The translations under genes and the position numbers were made by a program. Of a stretch of DNA of 64,000 nt, positions 36,189 to 45,928 are shown piece by piece. How positions within the stretch are numbered: the first letter of the stretch is position 1; the number at the start of each line of letters is the position of its first letter. This stretch comes from CALOAD01 sp942491415. Its GTDB lineage: Bacteria > Cyanobacteriota > Vampirovibrionia > Gastranaerophilales > CALOAD01. The notes under the pieces were generated by a model. That model was given only the letters and a program-made list of their open reading frames with translations, was not told the origin of the DNA and did no database searches. The stretch spans positions 372,001 to 436,000 of the forward strand of contig CALOAD010000020.1 of assembly GCA_942491415.1 (NCBI GenBank). Direction: 5' to 3'.

Positions 36189-37295
36189 TTATTCTTTTTC
36201 TTTTTCTTTTTCTTCCATCGGTGCTTCTCCCGAAACACTTAGACTTATTCTTCTATCTTCAGGGTTAAAACGCATAACAGTCGTTTCTATATTATCCCCG
36301 ACTCCAAGAATTTTGTCTGTTTGATTTTGATATTCAAGAACTTCCTTGTGTGGTAATAAGGCTTCAACGCCCGGGAAAACCTCGACAAAGGCACCAAAAT
36401 GTTTGATTCGGGTGACTTTTCCTGTTATTTTTTCGCCTTCTACTATTTTGTCCTTAGCTTCATCCCAAGGGTCAGCCTGTAAGTTTTTCAAACTTAAACT
36501 TACTCTTTGCTTATCGTGATCAATTCCGATAACTTCTACTTTGACTGTTTCTCCTACTGTCAAGATGTCTGCCGGATGATCAACCCAACGCCATGACATT
36601 TGAGAAAGAGGTAATAAACCGTCAATTCCTCCGATATCAATAAAAGCACCAAAATCGGCAAGTCTAACGACTTCACCTTCCACTACATTGCCGACTTCAA
36701 GAGTTTCAAATACATCTTTTCTTTTCTCGGCTTGGACATCAGCAAATACTTTTCTATGAGACAGTATAAGATTATTAGAGCTTGAATCCATTGAAAGGAC
36801 TTTTAATTTTAAAGTTTCACCTATAATACTTTCCATATCTCTTACTCGAAGATGGCTTAAAGGAACAAATCCTCTAACTCCCATTACTTCAACAAGAACA
36901 CCGCCTTTTACTGATGAATTAACTACACCTTCAATAGTCTCGTCAGTTTCTTTAACTTTTTCCAGCTCTTTCCAGCTATAAGCTTGAGCAACTTTTTTAC
37001 GAGAAAGAGTAAATTGTCCGTCTTCATCTTCTTCCCGTATAATTAAAAATTCGTATTCTTTTCCCGGTTCTAGCTCTTCGGCTGCTTTTTTAGGATCAGT
37101 TGCAACTTCCCTGGGGGGAACAAATGCAATAGTTTTGGCTCCAATATCAACTAAAGCTGAATTGCCTTTTTCTATCGAGACAACGGTGCCTTTAATTAAA
37201 TCTCCTTTTTTAAACGAATAATCAAACTTCTGCAATAACTCTTCAAAATCTAAAGACTCTAAACGCTCTTTTTCTAGGGTTTTGTCAGCTGCCAT
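36189..37295 (-). CDS. rpsA: 30S ribosomal protein S1
   Basis: A 368-residue RNA-binding protein with four S1 (OB-fold) domains, beginning near residues 24 (KGDLIKGTVVSIEKGNSALV), 110, 195 (GNVVEGEVVRLADFGAFIDI) and 280 (ITGKVTRIKHFGAFVEV). The third and fourth are the best conserved. It helps mRNAs bind the ribosome. The tail is a Glu/Lys repeat. The open frame reaches a TTG at 37313, but AGGAGG at 37302-37308 would then be inside the gene, so the ATG at 37295 is the start. Four domains is shorter than the six of E. coli, as is usual outside Proteobacteria. Confidence 0.93.
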   Translation of the reverse strand: MAADKTLEKERLESLDFEELLQKFDYSFKKGDLIKGTVVSIEKGNSALVDIGAKTIAFVPPREVATDPKKAAEELEPGKEYEFLIIREEDEDGQFTLSRKKVAQAYSWKELEKVKETDETIEGVVNSSVKGGVLVEVMGVRGFVPLSHLRVRDMESIIGETLKLKVLSMDSSSNNLILSHRKVFADVQAEKRKDVFETLEVGNVVEGEVVRLADFGAFIDIGGIDGLLPLSQMSWRWVDHPADILTVGETVKVEVIGIDHDKQRVSLSLKNLQADPWDEAKDKIVEGEKITGKVTRIKHFGAFVEVFPGVEALLPHKEVLEYQNQTDKILGVGDNIETTVMRFNPEDRRISLSVSGEAPMEEKEKEKE

Positions 37296-37425
37296 GAATA
37301 ATCCTCCTGGCAAAATGTCCTCAACGCAAATTGTTTATTTAAATATTATAGCAAACTTCAATACAAAGTGTATACTTTTTTGAAATTTCATATATTATTT
37401 TTAACTATATTTCATATTTGAAAGA

Positions 37426-37452
37426 AAAAAACTACCCTACTGGGTAGTTTTT
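37426..37452 (-). terminator. Terminator of the sigma factor gene
   Basis: AAAAACTACCC and GGGTAGTTTTT with a TACT loop, 8 bases past the sigma stop on the minus strand. Confidence 0.85.
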
Positions 37453-37459
37453 CTCTTTC

Positions 37460-38365
37460 TCACACTACATAACAAGATAGTAAATCGCTTGTATAGCCTA
37501 AATTTCTTAATTTTTTTATTGCTCGAATTTCGGTTTGTCTTACACACTCTTTTGTAACGCCAAATATCTTCCCAATCTCCTCAAGTGTTCTTTTATTAAG
37601 GGTTCCTAAGCCATATCTTAACTTTACAATTTGCATCTCCCTTTCTTTTAAATTACTTAAAACTTTTTCTAAGTCTTCTTCAAGCTCTTTTTGCTCTGTT
37701 ATATTTAGTTTAAATTGTAAACTTTTATCTTCTAATGTTTCAACAAGCGATACTTTAGATCCATTATTTAATTCATATTCAGCATCTACAGAAATAGGTT
37801 TGTTAAAAGCATTTAAAAAATCTTGAATTTTTTCAGGATTCATATTCATTTTTTTAGCGACATCATTAATGTTCAACTTGCAACCATATTCTTTTTCCAT
37901 TTTAGATTTTAATTTTGTATATTTTGATATAGTCTCTTGCACATAAACAGGTATTTTTGCGCTGTATGTTTGCTCTGAAATGGCTTTAAATAGTGTTTGT
38001 CTTATCCACCAGGTTGCATAAGTGCTAAATTTATAACCGTATTTGTAGTTATATTTTTCAGCTGCAATCATCAGACCTAAGTTTGCTTCTTGTATTAAAT
38101 CTAAAAAAGAAAGACGTGAAGTTCTGAATTTTTTGGCAATACTCACTGCCAACCTTAAATTTGACCTGACCAATTGCCTTTTTGCTTCTACATCCCCATT
38201 TTTTACACGTTTAGCAAGCAACTTTTCTTCTTCTGCTGATAATAGTTTGTATTGAGAAATTGAGTTTAAATAAGAAGTCACAGCATCTTCATTACTAAAA
38301 GAATCTTTTTCGGTTTTAACAGGATTTTGAGCAACAGAAATAAACATAAAAGGACTTTTTTGCAT
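37460..38365 (-). CDS. Sigma-70 family sigma factor, group 2 type
   Basis: A 301-residue RNA polymerase sigma factor without region 1.1. Region 1.2 ([21 protein letters not shown]), 2.1-2.4 ([41 protein letters not shown]), region 3 and region 4 ([36 protein letters not shown]) are all present. Region 2.4 is close to the primary sigma, so it should see -10 TATAAT-like promoters. In region 4.2 the usual TRERIRQIE is [10 protein letters not shown] start at ATG 38365, with GAAGGAG 8 bases before it; a TTG at 38398 gives 11 extra residues. Its leader holds the same element as leuS. Confidence 0.9.
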   Translation of the reverse strand: MQKSPFMFISVAQNPVKTEKDSFSNEDAVTSYLNSISQYKLLSAEEEKLLAKRVKNGDVEAKRQLVRSNLRLAVSIAKKFRTSRLSFLDLIQEANLGLMIAAEKYNYKYGYKFSTYATWWIRQTLFKAISEQTYSAKIPVYVQETISKYTKLKSKMEKEYGCKLNINDVAKKMNMNPEKIQDFLNAFNKPISVDAEYELNNGSKVSLVETLEDKSLQFKLNITEQKELEEDLEKVLSNLKEREMQIVKLRYGLGTLNKRTLEEIGKIFGVTKECVRQTEIRAIKKLRNLGYTSDLLSCYVV

Positions 38366-38420
38366 ACTAAGTACTCCTTCAATTTCGATCTTTACCAACT
38401 GAAGATAAAAAACATTATCA

Positions 38421-38550
38421 CTATATTTAAATTAGTTAGTTTTCAGGAAAATCGGACGCAGTCACATTTTCTGAAAACGTCTCTCTCTGCTTACGCATAC
38501 CGACTTGCAAAATTGTTTTATTTTCCTGATTACTTTTTTGTATCGGTATA
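38421..38550 (-). promoter_or_regulatory. Conserved leader element, copy 1 (upstream of sigma factor gene)
   Basis: On the minus strand it reads from TATACCGATA (38550) through TAATCAGGAAAAT, CAATTTTGCAAGTCGG, TATGCGTAAGCA, GTTTTCAG and ATTTTCCTGAAAAC to AACTAACT (38434), then a weaker match to TATAG (38421). Copy 2 lies before leuS at 56307 with only a few substitutions and one 7-base length difference. Possible pairings are ATACCGA with TCGGTAT, a TGC-GTAA-GCA mini-hairpin, GTTTTCAG with CTGAAAAC, and the competing TCAGGAAAAT with ATTTTCCTGA. It ends about 55 bases before the sigma ATG. Confidence 0.7.
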
Positions 38551-38964
38551 ACTTTAAAAATTTGCCTTTACTGTATTTTGAGTAGATTAAATAAGGCTAT
38601 ATTTTAGACAAAATAAGCACAGATTTAATTTTAGGTTTTAAAACTTTTCAAACCTTTTTGAATACAGAATCCTAGAGAATATATACTTTGTATATACTTC
38701 ATATTAGCAAACTGTTTTTGCTCCGTCAATCCTTTTATGAAGAAAAATTAAGAAAAAGACTCTTTTTTGAAAACATCTTAACGTTTCTTAATAAAAAACA
38801 GTGCTGTAAAAAGCCTTGTATTTCTTTACAGTTGTTTATTTTAAGATTTTAAGTTAACTTTGTACATTCAGATATCTTTTCTTGTTTTAACTAAGATTTA
38901 AGTAAGAAAAAATAAACGAAATCTATTTTTTTATTCTCGCAGATTAAGCAAAAGGCAGTATTAA
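38551..38964. other. Divergent intergenic region between the sigma leader and the helicase gene
   Basis: About 410 AT-rich bases. It should hold the minus-strand promoter for the sigma gene and the plus-strand promoter for the helicase, but I find no convincing -35/-10 pair. No coding potential seen. Confidence 0.45.
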
Positions 38965-41900
38965 ATGTTAATTGAAGGATCTATAAACTCCGAAAAAACA
39001 GCTATTTTAATTGATAGCTTTGTCGATCTTATTAAACAAGAAAAATCGACTTCAAATATGTTGTTTATCTGCCTAAATAGTTTTAAAAAAGAGCAAATTA
39101 TTAAAACAACAACTCAAAAACTTGTTGACCTGAATATAAACGGCATTTCGGCTCTTCCTGTTAAAACATTTAACGGGGTTGTGTATAACTCTATTTTAAA
39201 TAATTGGTCATTAGTTGAAGAATTGTTTCCTAATGATAGTAATAGATCAGTTTTACCCGCATTGTCAGGGCTTGATTGTACTCAATACCTTCTAAAACAA
39301 AGTATTAATAAGGTGAATTTTTCTGATTATTTTTCTAAAAATAATCTAATGCACCAGCTTTTTAAACGTTATAGACTAATAACCGAAAACGGTTTGAGTG
39401 ACAAAGAAATAGAAGAGCGGTCCAAGCTCGCAAACGAAAGTTTTTCTCAAGAAGCAAAATTGGCTTTAAACCACCTTAAAAAAATCGGTAGTAACTTGCG
39501 TAGCTTTGATTTTATCAAACAAACCAATTTATTTTTATATCTTTTAAAACAAAATAAACTGCAAGATTTCAATGATATTGAGTATGTATTTGTTGATGAT
39601 ATGGACGAACTTTCATACGCTGCTTTTAGTTTTATTGAAAATTTACTGCCAAATACAAAAGATGTTTTTCTTGCCGCAGATCCGCAGGGAGGCTCTAGAA
39701 GAGGGTACTTATGTGCGTATCCACAAGGTTGGGAGAAAATAAAACTAAAATATAAAGATCAGGATATAAAAAAAATAGCTTCAAAATCCAAGCTCTCAGA
39801 TGATGCTGAACTTCTTTTTAAAAATCTTAATTTTGCAGAAGAAAATAAACTAAGTAATTTCAATTTGTCGAGTTGTACAAAACGAGCTGGAATGGTTGAA
39901 ATAGCTGCATCCAGGATAAAATCATTATTGTGCAATGAAGCCAATCCTCAAGATATCACTATCATTACGCCTTGTCTTGATGAGAACTTAAAATATTCTC
40001 TTTTAAGCTTTTTTGATTCGGAAAATATAAGTTATCAATTTTTATCAGGTAGTAAAAATCTTTTAGATAACAAATATGTTTACGGAAGCATAATAATTGC
40101 TCAACTTATAAACCCTCAATGGAATTTAACTCCTTCTGCTTTTGAAATACGAATTTTGCTGAACAATCTTTTAAATATCCCCGTATCTCAATGTGAGCAA
40201 ATAATTAATTCCTATAAAAAGTCAAAAAAAATAAGCGATAAAGTAGATTTGGAAGTAGAAGAGTTCGATAAAAAATATAAAGGTCTGATAAAAACCATAT
40301 CAGAACTTCATGAAGACAACTCTGATCTTGATATTCAGCTTGTTAAGATATTTTCAAGACTGATACAATCTGAAATTACCGAAGATACAAGCCTTAAAGA
40401 ACTGAATGAGGTAATAAATTCTTTAAACAGTTTTATACAGCTAATAAGCAAACTCCCTGATAAAGATAAGCCTCAATTTCCTGAAAAAGAATGGATATTG
40501 CAACTTAAAAATGCTGTAACTTCTGATAATCCTCCTTCTGCTCCTGATATAAAGCCAAAGAGTGTTTTAATTTCAACACCTCAAAAAATAATTGATTTTG
40601 AAATAAGTACAAAATATCAGATATGGCTTGATGTTTCAGACCAAGCTTGGGTTAAAGAGGATACAGGACCTTTATATAATGCGTGGGTTTTTCAAAAAGA
40701 ATGGACTCAGGGAGAATACACTCTTGAAATACACAAAAAACTCACGACTCAAAAAACAGCACATCTAACAAGAAAACTTGCTATGTGTGCGAATGAAAAA
40801 ATATTTTGCTATATGAGCCACCTTAACAGCTCGGGAAATGAAAACACAGGGTTTTTGCCCGAAAGTATCGACCCTTCTATGCGTAAAAAAACAGGAGATT
40901 TTTTAAATATAACTCCTAGAGAAGATCAAAAACCTGTACTTGAATATACAAAAGGGAAAATGGCGGTTCCTGCCGTTCCGGGGGCTGGAAAAACAACAAT
41001 AATGCAGGCTTTGATCATAGAGCTTTTAAAGAAAAACATCCAACCATCTCGAATAATGGTTGTAACCTATATGGAATCGGCAGCGAGAAATTTCCTTGAA
41101 AAAATCAAAAAATCTTGCCCGGGCTTAAATGAACTTCCTCATATAAGCACTATTCACTCACTTGCTTATAAAATAATAATGGAAGAGGGTAATCACGTAA
41201 AATTAGGGTTGGATTCAGGGTTCTCTATTTGTGATGATACAGAAAGACCAAGAATAATAAGAGCGCTTTCTAATAAACACTTACCTTTTGGTGAAGACCC
41301 TGAAAACTGGAAAGATATTGTTACTACGGGCATTTCAAAATCTAAAATAAACGATGTATCTCCTAATGAAATTCAAAAAAATATACAAAAATATCCTGAT
41401 AGCCAACTTGAGGATTTTTTACCTGTTTACAAGGATTACGTGATCACTTTAAAGCAACGAAATATGGTCGATTATGACGACCTGTTGGTAATGGCAATAA
41501 AGCTATTAAAAGAGCATTCAAGTATAAGAACCTACTATCAAGACCTTTATAGCTATGTAATAGAGGATGAAGCTCAGGATTCATCACCTATTCAGCAAGA
41601 ATTTATTTCTATTCTCAGCGAAAAACATGGTAATTTGATTAGATGCGGAGATGTGAATCAGGCAATCACCACAACCTTTTCAGACGCTGATGTAAAGGGT
41701 TTTAAAACTTTTATCGAAAATAATCATAAGGTTGAGATGCAAAGTTCTCAACGAAGTGCTAAAGGTGTTTATGAACTGGCAAATCATCTTGTTGACTGGT
41801 CAAAAACTCAAGAATTTGCTAAAAATACTTTTTATGACATAAAAATGCAACCTGTTGCGGGTGGAAATCCTAAAGTGACTAATAGCTTGAATTTTCATTT

Positions 41901-42978
41901 ATTTAAAACTCCTCATGAAGAAAAAGATTTCATTTTAAAAGAACTGAGAAATAAACTAAAAGAGAATAAAAATCAAACTTTTGGTCTTTTATTAAGGGCA
42001 AATTGGCAAGTTTTTGCTTGGGCTGATTTTCTTGAGCAGAACGGAATAAAAATAATTTGCAGAACAGATACTTTAAAGCAAAAAAAAGTTTTCAGATTTA
42101 TCTTAAAACTTCTGGAAGTGCTTAATACACCTTGGAATAACAAGCAGGTTGCAGATTTATACGAAGAATTTACAAAAATCAAAAAATTTGAAGCAGATTC
42201 TGATTTAACTAATTTTATAAGAACAAAATTGGGAACGCCTTTTGTGAGTTATAAAATAAATTCCAATGACTTGCCCGTTTTAGAAGGTCAAAATTCTTGC
42301 AATTTTTGGTGGGAGCTTCATTATTGGCTGGAGCATTCTCATATCCCGGCGGAAGAACTTGTTATAAAAATAGGAAATTATTATTTTAACAATGTTTTGG
42401 ATAGATCCAATGCTCAGTTATTATCGATTTTAATCAAAAAATTCTCAGCTTCTTTCAATGACGATAATTCAATTTTATCAATTAAACTGCCTGAAATAGT
42501 AAAACATTTTTCAAGACTGCAAAATGAAAATAAAATCAGCGGGGTTAAATTTTTTAATGAGGAAGACGAGTCAAAAGACAATGCTTTAAATGGTTTTGTG
42601 CAGGTAATGACATTGCATAAATCAAAAGGAGATGAATTCGACACGGTCTTTATTCCTGAAATGTATGAAAATTCTTATGCTCTTTCTCCCGAAAATATTA
42701 GGCTAAGACCTGAAAATACCCTCATAAATAAGATAATAGCATTAAGCCCCAATAAAAAAAGTTTAAAATCTAAAAAAGAAATAATATCAGAACAAATAGA
42801 AGAAACTCTACGATTAATATACGTAGGGGTTACAAGGGCGAAAAAATATCTTTACCTCAGCAGTGCAAAATCAAAATTAAGAAAAGACGGTGGTGCTTAT
42901 AATGCAAAACCTTCAAAGCTTTTAGAGCATCTCATTGAAAATTACACTTCAAAAACAGAGGTAGCAGTAAATGAATAA
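38965..42978 (+). CDS. Giant UvrD/AddA-like helicase with degenerate N-terminal helicase half
   Basis: A 1337-residue protein in two halves. The C-terminal half (from about 650) is an active SF1A helicase. The Q-motif region is ITPREDQKPVLEY and Walker A is AVPGAGKTT with Lys676. Motif II is IEDEAQD (Asp868-Glu869), then GDVNQAI, VMTLHKSKGDEFDTVFIPE and RLIYVGVTRAKKYLYL. The N-terminal half starts LIEGSINSEKTAILID, like a P-loop that lost its glycines, and has the layout of an inactive helicase domain as in AddB or RecC. Its stop overlaps the start of a RecB-type nuclease gene by 8 bases. Together they look like a rearranged AddAB/RecBCD-like end-resection enzyme. Confidence 0.8.
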   Translation: MLIEGSINSEKTAILIDSFVDLIKQEKSTSNMLFICLNSFKKEQIIKTTTQKLVDLNINGISALPVKTFNGVVYNSILNNWSLVEELFPNDSNRSVLPALSGLDCTQYLLKQSINKVNFSDYFSKNNLMHQLFKRYRLITENGLSDKEIEERSKLANESFSQEAKLALNHLKKIGSNLRSFDFIKQTNLFLYLLKQNKLQDFNDIEYVFVDDMDELSYAAFSFIENLLPNTKDVFLAADPQGGSRRGYLCAYPQGWEKIKLKYKDQDIKKIASKSKLSDDAELLFKNLNFAEENKLSNFNLSSCTKRAGMVEIAASRIKSLLCNEANPQDITIITPCLDENLKYSLLSFFDSENISYQFLSGSKNLLDNKYVYGSIIIAQLINPQWNLTPSAFEIRILLNNLLNIPVSQCEQIINSYKKSKKISDKVDLEVEEFDKKYKGLIKTISELHEDNSDLDIQLVKIFSRLIQSEITEDTSLKELNEVINSLNSFIQLISKLPDKDKPQFPEKEWILQLKNAVTSDNPPSAPDIKPKSVLISTPQKIIDFEISTKYQIWLDVSDQAWVKEDTGPLYNAWVFQKEWTQGEYTLEIHKKLTTQKTAHLTRKLAMCANEKIFCYMSHLNSSGNENTGFLPESIDPSMRKKTGDFLNITPREDQKPVLEYTKGKMAVPAVPGAGKTTIMQALIIELLKKNIQPSRIMVVTYMESAARNFLEKIKKSCPGLNELPHISTIHSLAYKIIMEEGNHVKLGLDSGFSICDDTERPRIIRALSNKHLPFGEDPENWKDIVTTGISKSKINDVSPNEIQKNIQKYPDSQLEDFLPVYKDYVITLKQRNMVDYDDLLVMAIKLLKEHSSIRTYYQDLYSYVIEDEAQDSSPIQQEFISILSEKHGNLIRCGDVNQAITTTFSDADVKGFKTFIENNHKVEMQSSQRSAKGVYELANHLVDWSKTQEFAKNTFYDIKMQPVAGGNPKVTNSLNFHLFKTPHEEKDFILKELRNKLKENKNQTFGLLLRANWQVFAWADFLEQNGIKIICRTDTLKQKKVFRFILKLLEVLNTPWNNKQVADLYEEFTKIKKFEADSDLTNFIRTKLGTPFVSYKINSNDLPVLEGQNSCNFWWELHYWLEHSHIPAEELVIKIGNYYFNNVLDRSNAQLLSILIKKFSASFNDDNSILSIKLPEIVKHFSRLQNENKISGVKFFNEEDESKDNALNGFVQVMTLHKSKGDEFDTVFIPEMYENSYALSPENIRLRPENTLINKIIALSPNKKSLKSKKEIISEQIEETLRLIYVGVTRAKKYLYLSSAKSKLRKDGGAYNAKPSKLLEHLIENYTSKTEVAVNE

Positions 42979-43666
42979 CAATTTTTATACCTCGGGACAT
43001 TTTGAAACCTGGAATACCTGTCAAAGAAAGTATTATTTAAAATACATAAAAAAATTCGTCATGCCGGCATTAAAAAATAATGCACTTTTGGGACAGGAAG
43101 TTCACGCACTCATAAACTATAAGCTCAGAGGTTTAAATATAGATCATCTTGAAAAGACTTTAAGCGAAGAAACAAAACTACACTGGGATTCAATAAAATC
43201 AAATCCTATAATGAAACTTAAACCAATTGTATCAGAATGGAGTTTTAACGTAAGGGTTTTAGATTCCCCGTATTGGATTAGCGGAAGAGTTGACGCTATT
43301 TTTCACGATGAAGAAAATGAAAAATATATAATTGTAGACTGGAAAACAGGAAAAGTTTTTTCTAAAAATTCTGAAAATAATTATCAATGCAAAATTTATC
43401 AATATGCCTTATATTTAGCAGCCCAAGATCTAAAGCTAGACCTTAAACCTGAAAATATTCAATTTGGTTATATTCAAACTTTAGATGATTTAGACCAATC
43501 TCAAACCTTCATTGATTTTTCAAATGAAAAATTTTTAGAATATTCGCAAGAATTCAAAAAAACGCTGACTGACGTAAATAAAACCAAAACTTTTAGTAAA
43601 TGTTCCGATTCAATTTCAAAAGCCTGTAAATTTTGTCCTTATAATCCTCTTTGCTTTAAAAGTTAA
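42971..43666 (+). CDS. PD-(D/E)XK nuclease with AddB/Cas4-type Fe-S cluster cysteines
   Basis: A 231-residue RecB-family nuclease. His45 (GQEVHALI), Asp108 (GRVDAIF), Asp123 and Lys125 (IVDWKTGK) and a downstream Gln/Tyr motif (CKIYQYALY) form the active site. Cys17 near the N-terminus with Cys219, Cys222 and Cys228 at the C-terminus (CKFCPYNPLC) matches the 4Fe-4S clasp of AddB and Cas4. It overlaps the helicase gene and is translationally coupled to it. No cas genes or repeats are near, so an AddAB-like repair role is favoured over a Cas4 role. Confidence 0.88.
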   Translation: MNNNFYTSGHFETWNTCQRKYYLKYIKKFVMPALKNNALLGQEVHALINYKLRGLNIDHLEKTLSEETKLHWDSIKSNPIMKLKPIVSEWSFNVRVLDSPYWISGRVDAIFHDEENEKYIIVDWKTGKVFSKNSENNYQCKIYQYALYLAAQDLKLDLKPENIQFGYIQTLDDLDQSQTFIDFSNEKFLEYSQEFKKTLTDVNKTKTFSKCSDSISKACKFCPYNPLCFKS

Positions 43667-43804
43667 CCTAATTGCCCTGACCCTTTATAAAATCTTTATT
43701 CATAAATCAAACATACTAATGGGTTTTTTGATATAATAATCGAATAAGAATATTGAAAAGTCCAATATTACAAAAAGTCAGATAATTTTAGGAGTTAACA
43801 TACT

Positions 43805-45649
43805 TTGTGCGGAATAGTAGGTTATATAGGTAATAAATCAGTAGTCCCAATATTAATCGAGGGATTACAAAAACTTGAATATAGAGGGTACGACTCAGCA
43901 GGAGTCGCTATTTATAATAATAACGGCATTGAAACTTTTAAAGCCGAGGGGAAACTTGAGAATTTAAAAAATATATTACAAGAAAAAAATAATATAAAAA
44001 CAGCAAAAACTTCAGGGATAGGACATATCAGATGGGCGACACACGGTAGCCCAACTCAAGCTAATGCCCATCCTCACATCAGTAACTGTTGCAAAATCGC
44101 AATTGTACATAACGGGATTATTGAAAACTATAAAGAATTAAAAGCAGAGCTTGAAGCCAAAGGACATTTATTTCAATCTGAAACTGATACCGAAACACTG
44201 GCGCACCTTATAGCCGAAAATTTAAAAACACATCCTAAATTAATTAATGCTGTTCAAGAATCTCTCAAATTAGTCCAAGGCGCTTATGCATTAGGCATTA
44301 TGCGACAAGACGAACCGGAGACTCTTATCGCAGCCAAGAAAAACGCCCCTTTGCTTATTGGAGTGGGTGAAAATGAGCATTTTATAGCAAGCGATGTGCC
44401 TGCTATCATTGAATATACAAAAAAAGCAGTATATCTGGAAGATGATGAAATAGCTGAGATAAAAGCGGATGGTTTTAATGTTTTTAATTTAAAAGGAAAT
44501 AAAGTCAAAAAAACAGTTGAAACTCTGCCTTGGGAACCTGTAGCTCTTAGCAAAATGGGTTATAAGCATTTCATGTTAAAAGAAATCCACGAACAACCGG
44601 ACGTAATAAGAAACAACCTCTCAGGAAAACTTACTTCTGTCGAGGATCCTATAAAACTCAATGAAGTGAAATTGGACAAAGAATCTTTATTAGGCTTAAA
44701 CCGAATTCAAATCATAGCCTGCGGTACATCGTTGCACGCTGCAATGGTAGGAAAGCATATTATCGAAGAATATACAAATATTCCTGTAGATGTCGAAGCT
44801 TCAAGCGAATATATTTATAGAAAAACTATAACGGATGAAAAAACCTTGGTTATAGGGGTTTCTCAGTCAGGAGAGACTGCTGATACTATCACTGCTATTA
44901 GGCAAGCCAAAGAAAAAGGCTCTCATATTTTAATCATCACAAACAGAGTCGATTCTACAATGGCAAGAGATGCAAATAGTCTAGTTTCAGTGGATGCAGG
45001 GATTGAAGTAAGTGTTGCCGCTACAAAATCTTATACCGCACAGCTTATGTCTTTTTACCTTTTAACCATCTATCTTGCAGAGATTAAAGACACAATTTCA
45101 AAAGAAGACGCTAAAAAATATAAAGAAGAGTTGATTCAACTACCTCAAAAAGTAGAAATAATCTTGAGTGGCAAAGATAAGATACAAAAATGTGCCAGAA
45201 AATATAGCAATTCTAAGGACTTTATCTACATAGCGAGGGGTGTAAACTTTGCATCGGCACTGGAAGGGGCTTTAAAACTGAAAGAAATCAGCTATATCAA
45301 TGCTACGGGATATCCTGCCGGTGAGCTTAAACACGGTCCTATTGCAATGTTGGACGAATCAATGCCGGTTCTTTCAATACTAATGCCTGGTTCGGTATAT
45401 GAAAAAGTTTTGTCAAATTCACAAGAGGCAAAGGCAAGAGACGCAAAAATGCTTTGTGTAACATCTTCTGACGATGAAGAACTAAAATCATTATTTGATT
45501 TTATACTTAAAGTTCCTGCTGTCGATGAAATATTTTCACCCGTTCTAACCTCAATTCCTTTACAGCTTTTAGCCTATTATATAGCTGAATTTTTGGGTAA
45601 AGATGTAGATCAACCGAGGAATCTGGCAAAGTCGGTAACTGTAGAATAG
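43805..45649 (+). CDS. glmS: Glutamine--fructose-6-phosphate aminotransferase (isomerising)
   Basis: A 614-residue enzyme making glucosamine-6-phosphate for peptidoglycan and LPS. The glutaminase domain starts MCGIVGYIGNK with the N-terminal Cys nucleophile, then EYRGYDSAGVA and HTRWATHG-like HIRWATHGSPTQ. Two SIS domains follow (IIACGTSLHAAMVGKH, VSQSGETADT, YPAGELKHGP), ending AKSVTVE. The start is TTG at 43805 with AGGAG about 10 bases upstream. The 138-base upstream gap shows no glmS ribozyme core. A tiny ORF begins immediately at the stop. Confidence 0.95.
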   Translation: MCGIVGYIGNKSVVPILIEGLQKLEYRGYDSAGVAIYNNNGIETFKAEGKLENLKNILQEKNNIKTAKTSGIGHIRWATHGSPTQANAHPHISNCCKIAIVHNGIIENYKELKAELEAKGHLFQSETDTETLAHLIAENLKTHPKLINAVQESLKLVQGAYALGIMRQDEPETLIAAKKNAPLLIGVGENEHFIASDVPAIIEYTKKAVYLEDDEIAEIKADGFNVFNLKGNKVKKTVETLPWEPVALSKMGYKHFMLKEIHEQPDVIRNNLSGKLTSVEDPIKLNEVKLDKESLLGLNRIQIIACGTSLHAAMVGKHIIEEYTNIPVDVEASSEYIYRKTITDEKTLVIGVSQSGETADTITAIRQAKEKGSHILIITNRVDSTMARDANSLVSVDAGIEVSVAATKSYTAQLMSFYLLTIYLAEIKDTISKEDAKKYKEELIQLPQKVEIILSGKDKIQKCARKYSNSKDFIYIARGVNFASALEGALKLKEISYINATGYPAGELKHGPIAMLDESMPVLSILMPGSVYEKVLSNSQEAKARDAKMLCVTSSDDEELKSLFDFILKVPAVDEIFSPVLTSIPLQLLAYYIAEFLGKDVDQPRNLAKSVTVE

Positions 45650-45802
45650 ATGAAGACAAAGAATATCCAAATTACAATCGATAAGAATGAGTTTGATGTA
45701 TTGATAATAGAAAAAAAGTTGGGCTTTACACCATTGCGATGGGCGGTTGTAAAAGCTCAAGGTAACTTACTCACTATTGATGCAACCGTAATTTGTGATT
45801 AA
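45650..45802 (+). CDS. Possible 50-residue protein coupled to glmS
   Basis: The ATG follows the glmS stop codon with no gap. The product reads MKTKNIQITIDKNEFDVLI in its first part and ends LTIDATVICD. It looks like a small alpha/beta peptide with alternating hydrophobic residues. There is no clear Shine-Dalgarno, so expression would depend on re-initiation after glmS. No homologue comes to mind. I consider it plausible but unproven. Confidence 0.45.
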   Translation: MKTKNIQITIDKNEFDVLIIEKKLGFTPLRWAVVKAQGNLLTIDATVICD

Positions 45803-45928
45803 TGAGATTTTACTTGCCATTAATTAGCTCAATTTTTATTAATAATTGAGTACTTTGCTATATCCATTTAACATTCAGCAAATATAATTAAAGAGTATTG
45901 GTAAAAACTTATTTAAGAGGAAAGCAAA

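Noticed and set aside
42971..43666. Cas4 of a CRISPR system
   Set aside because: The Fe-S nuclease is coupled to a helicase gene, and no cas1, cas2 or repeat array occurs in the window.
43667..43804. glmS ribozyme
   Set aside because: The 138-base space before glmS lacks the ribozyme core and cleavage-site context; that RNA is mainly a Firmicutes feature.
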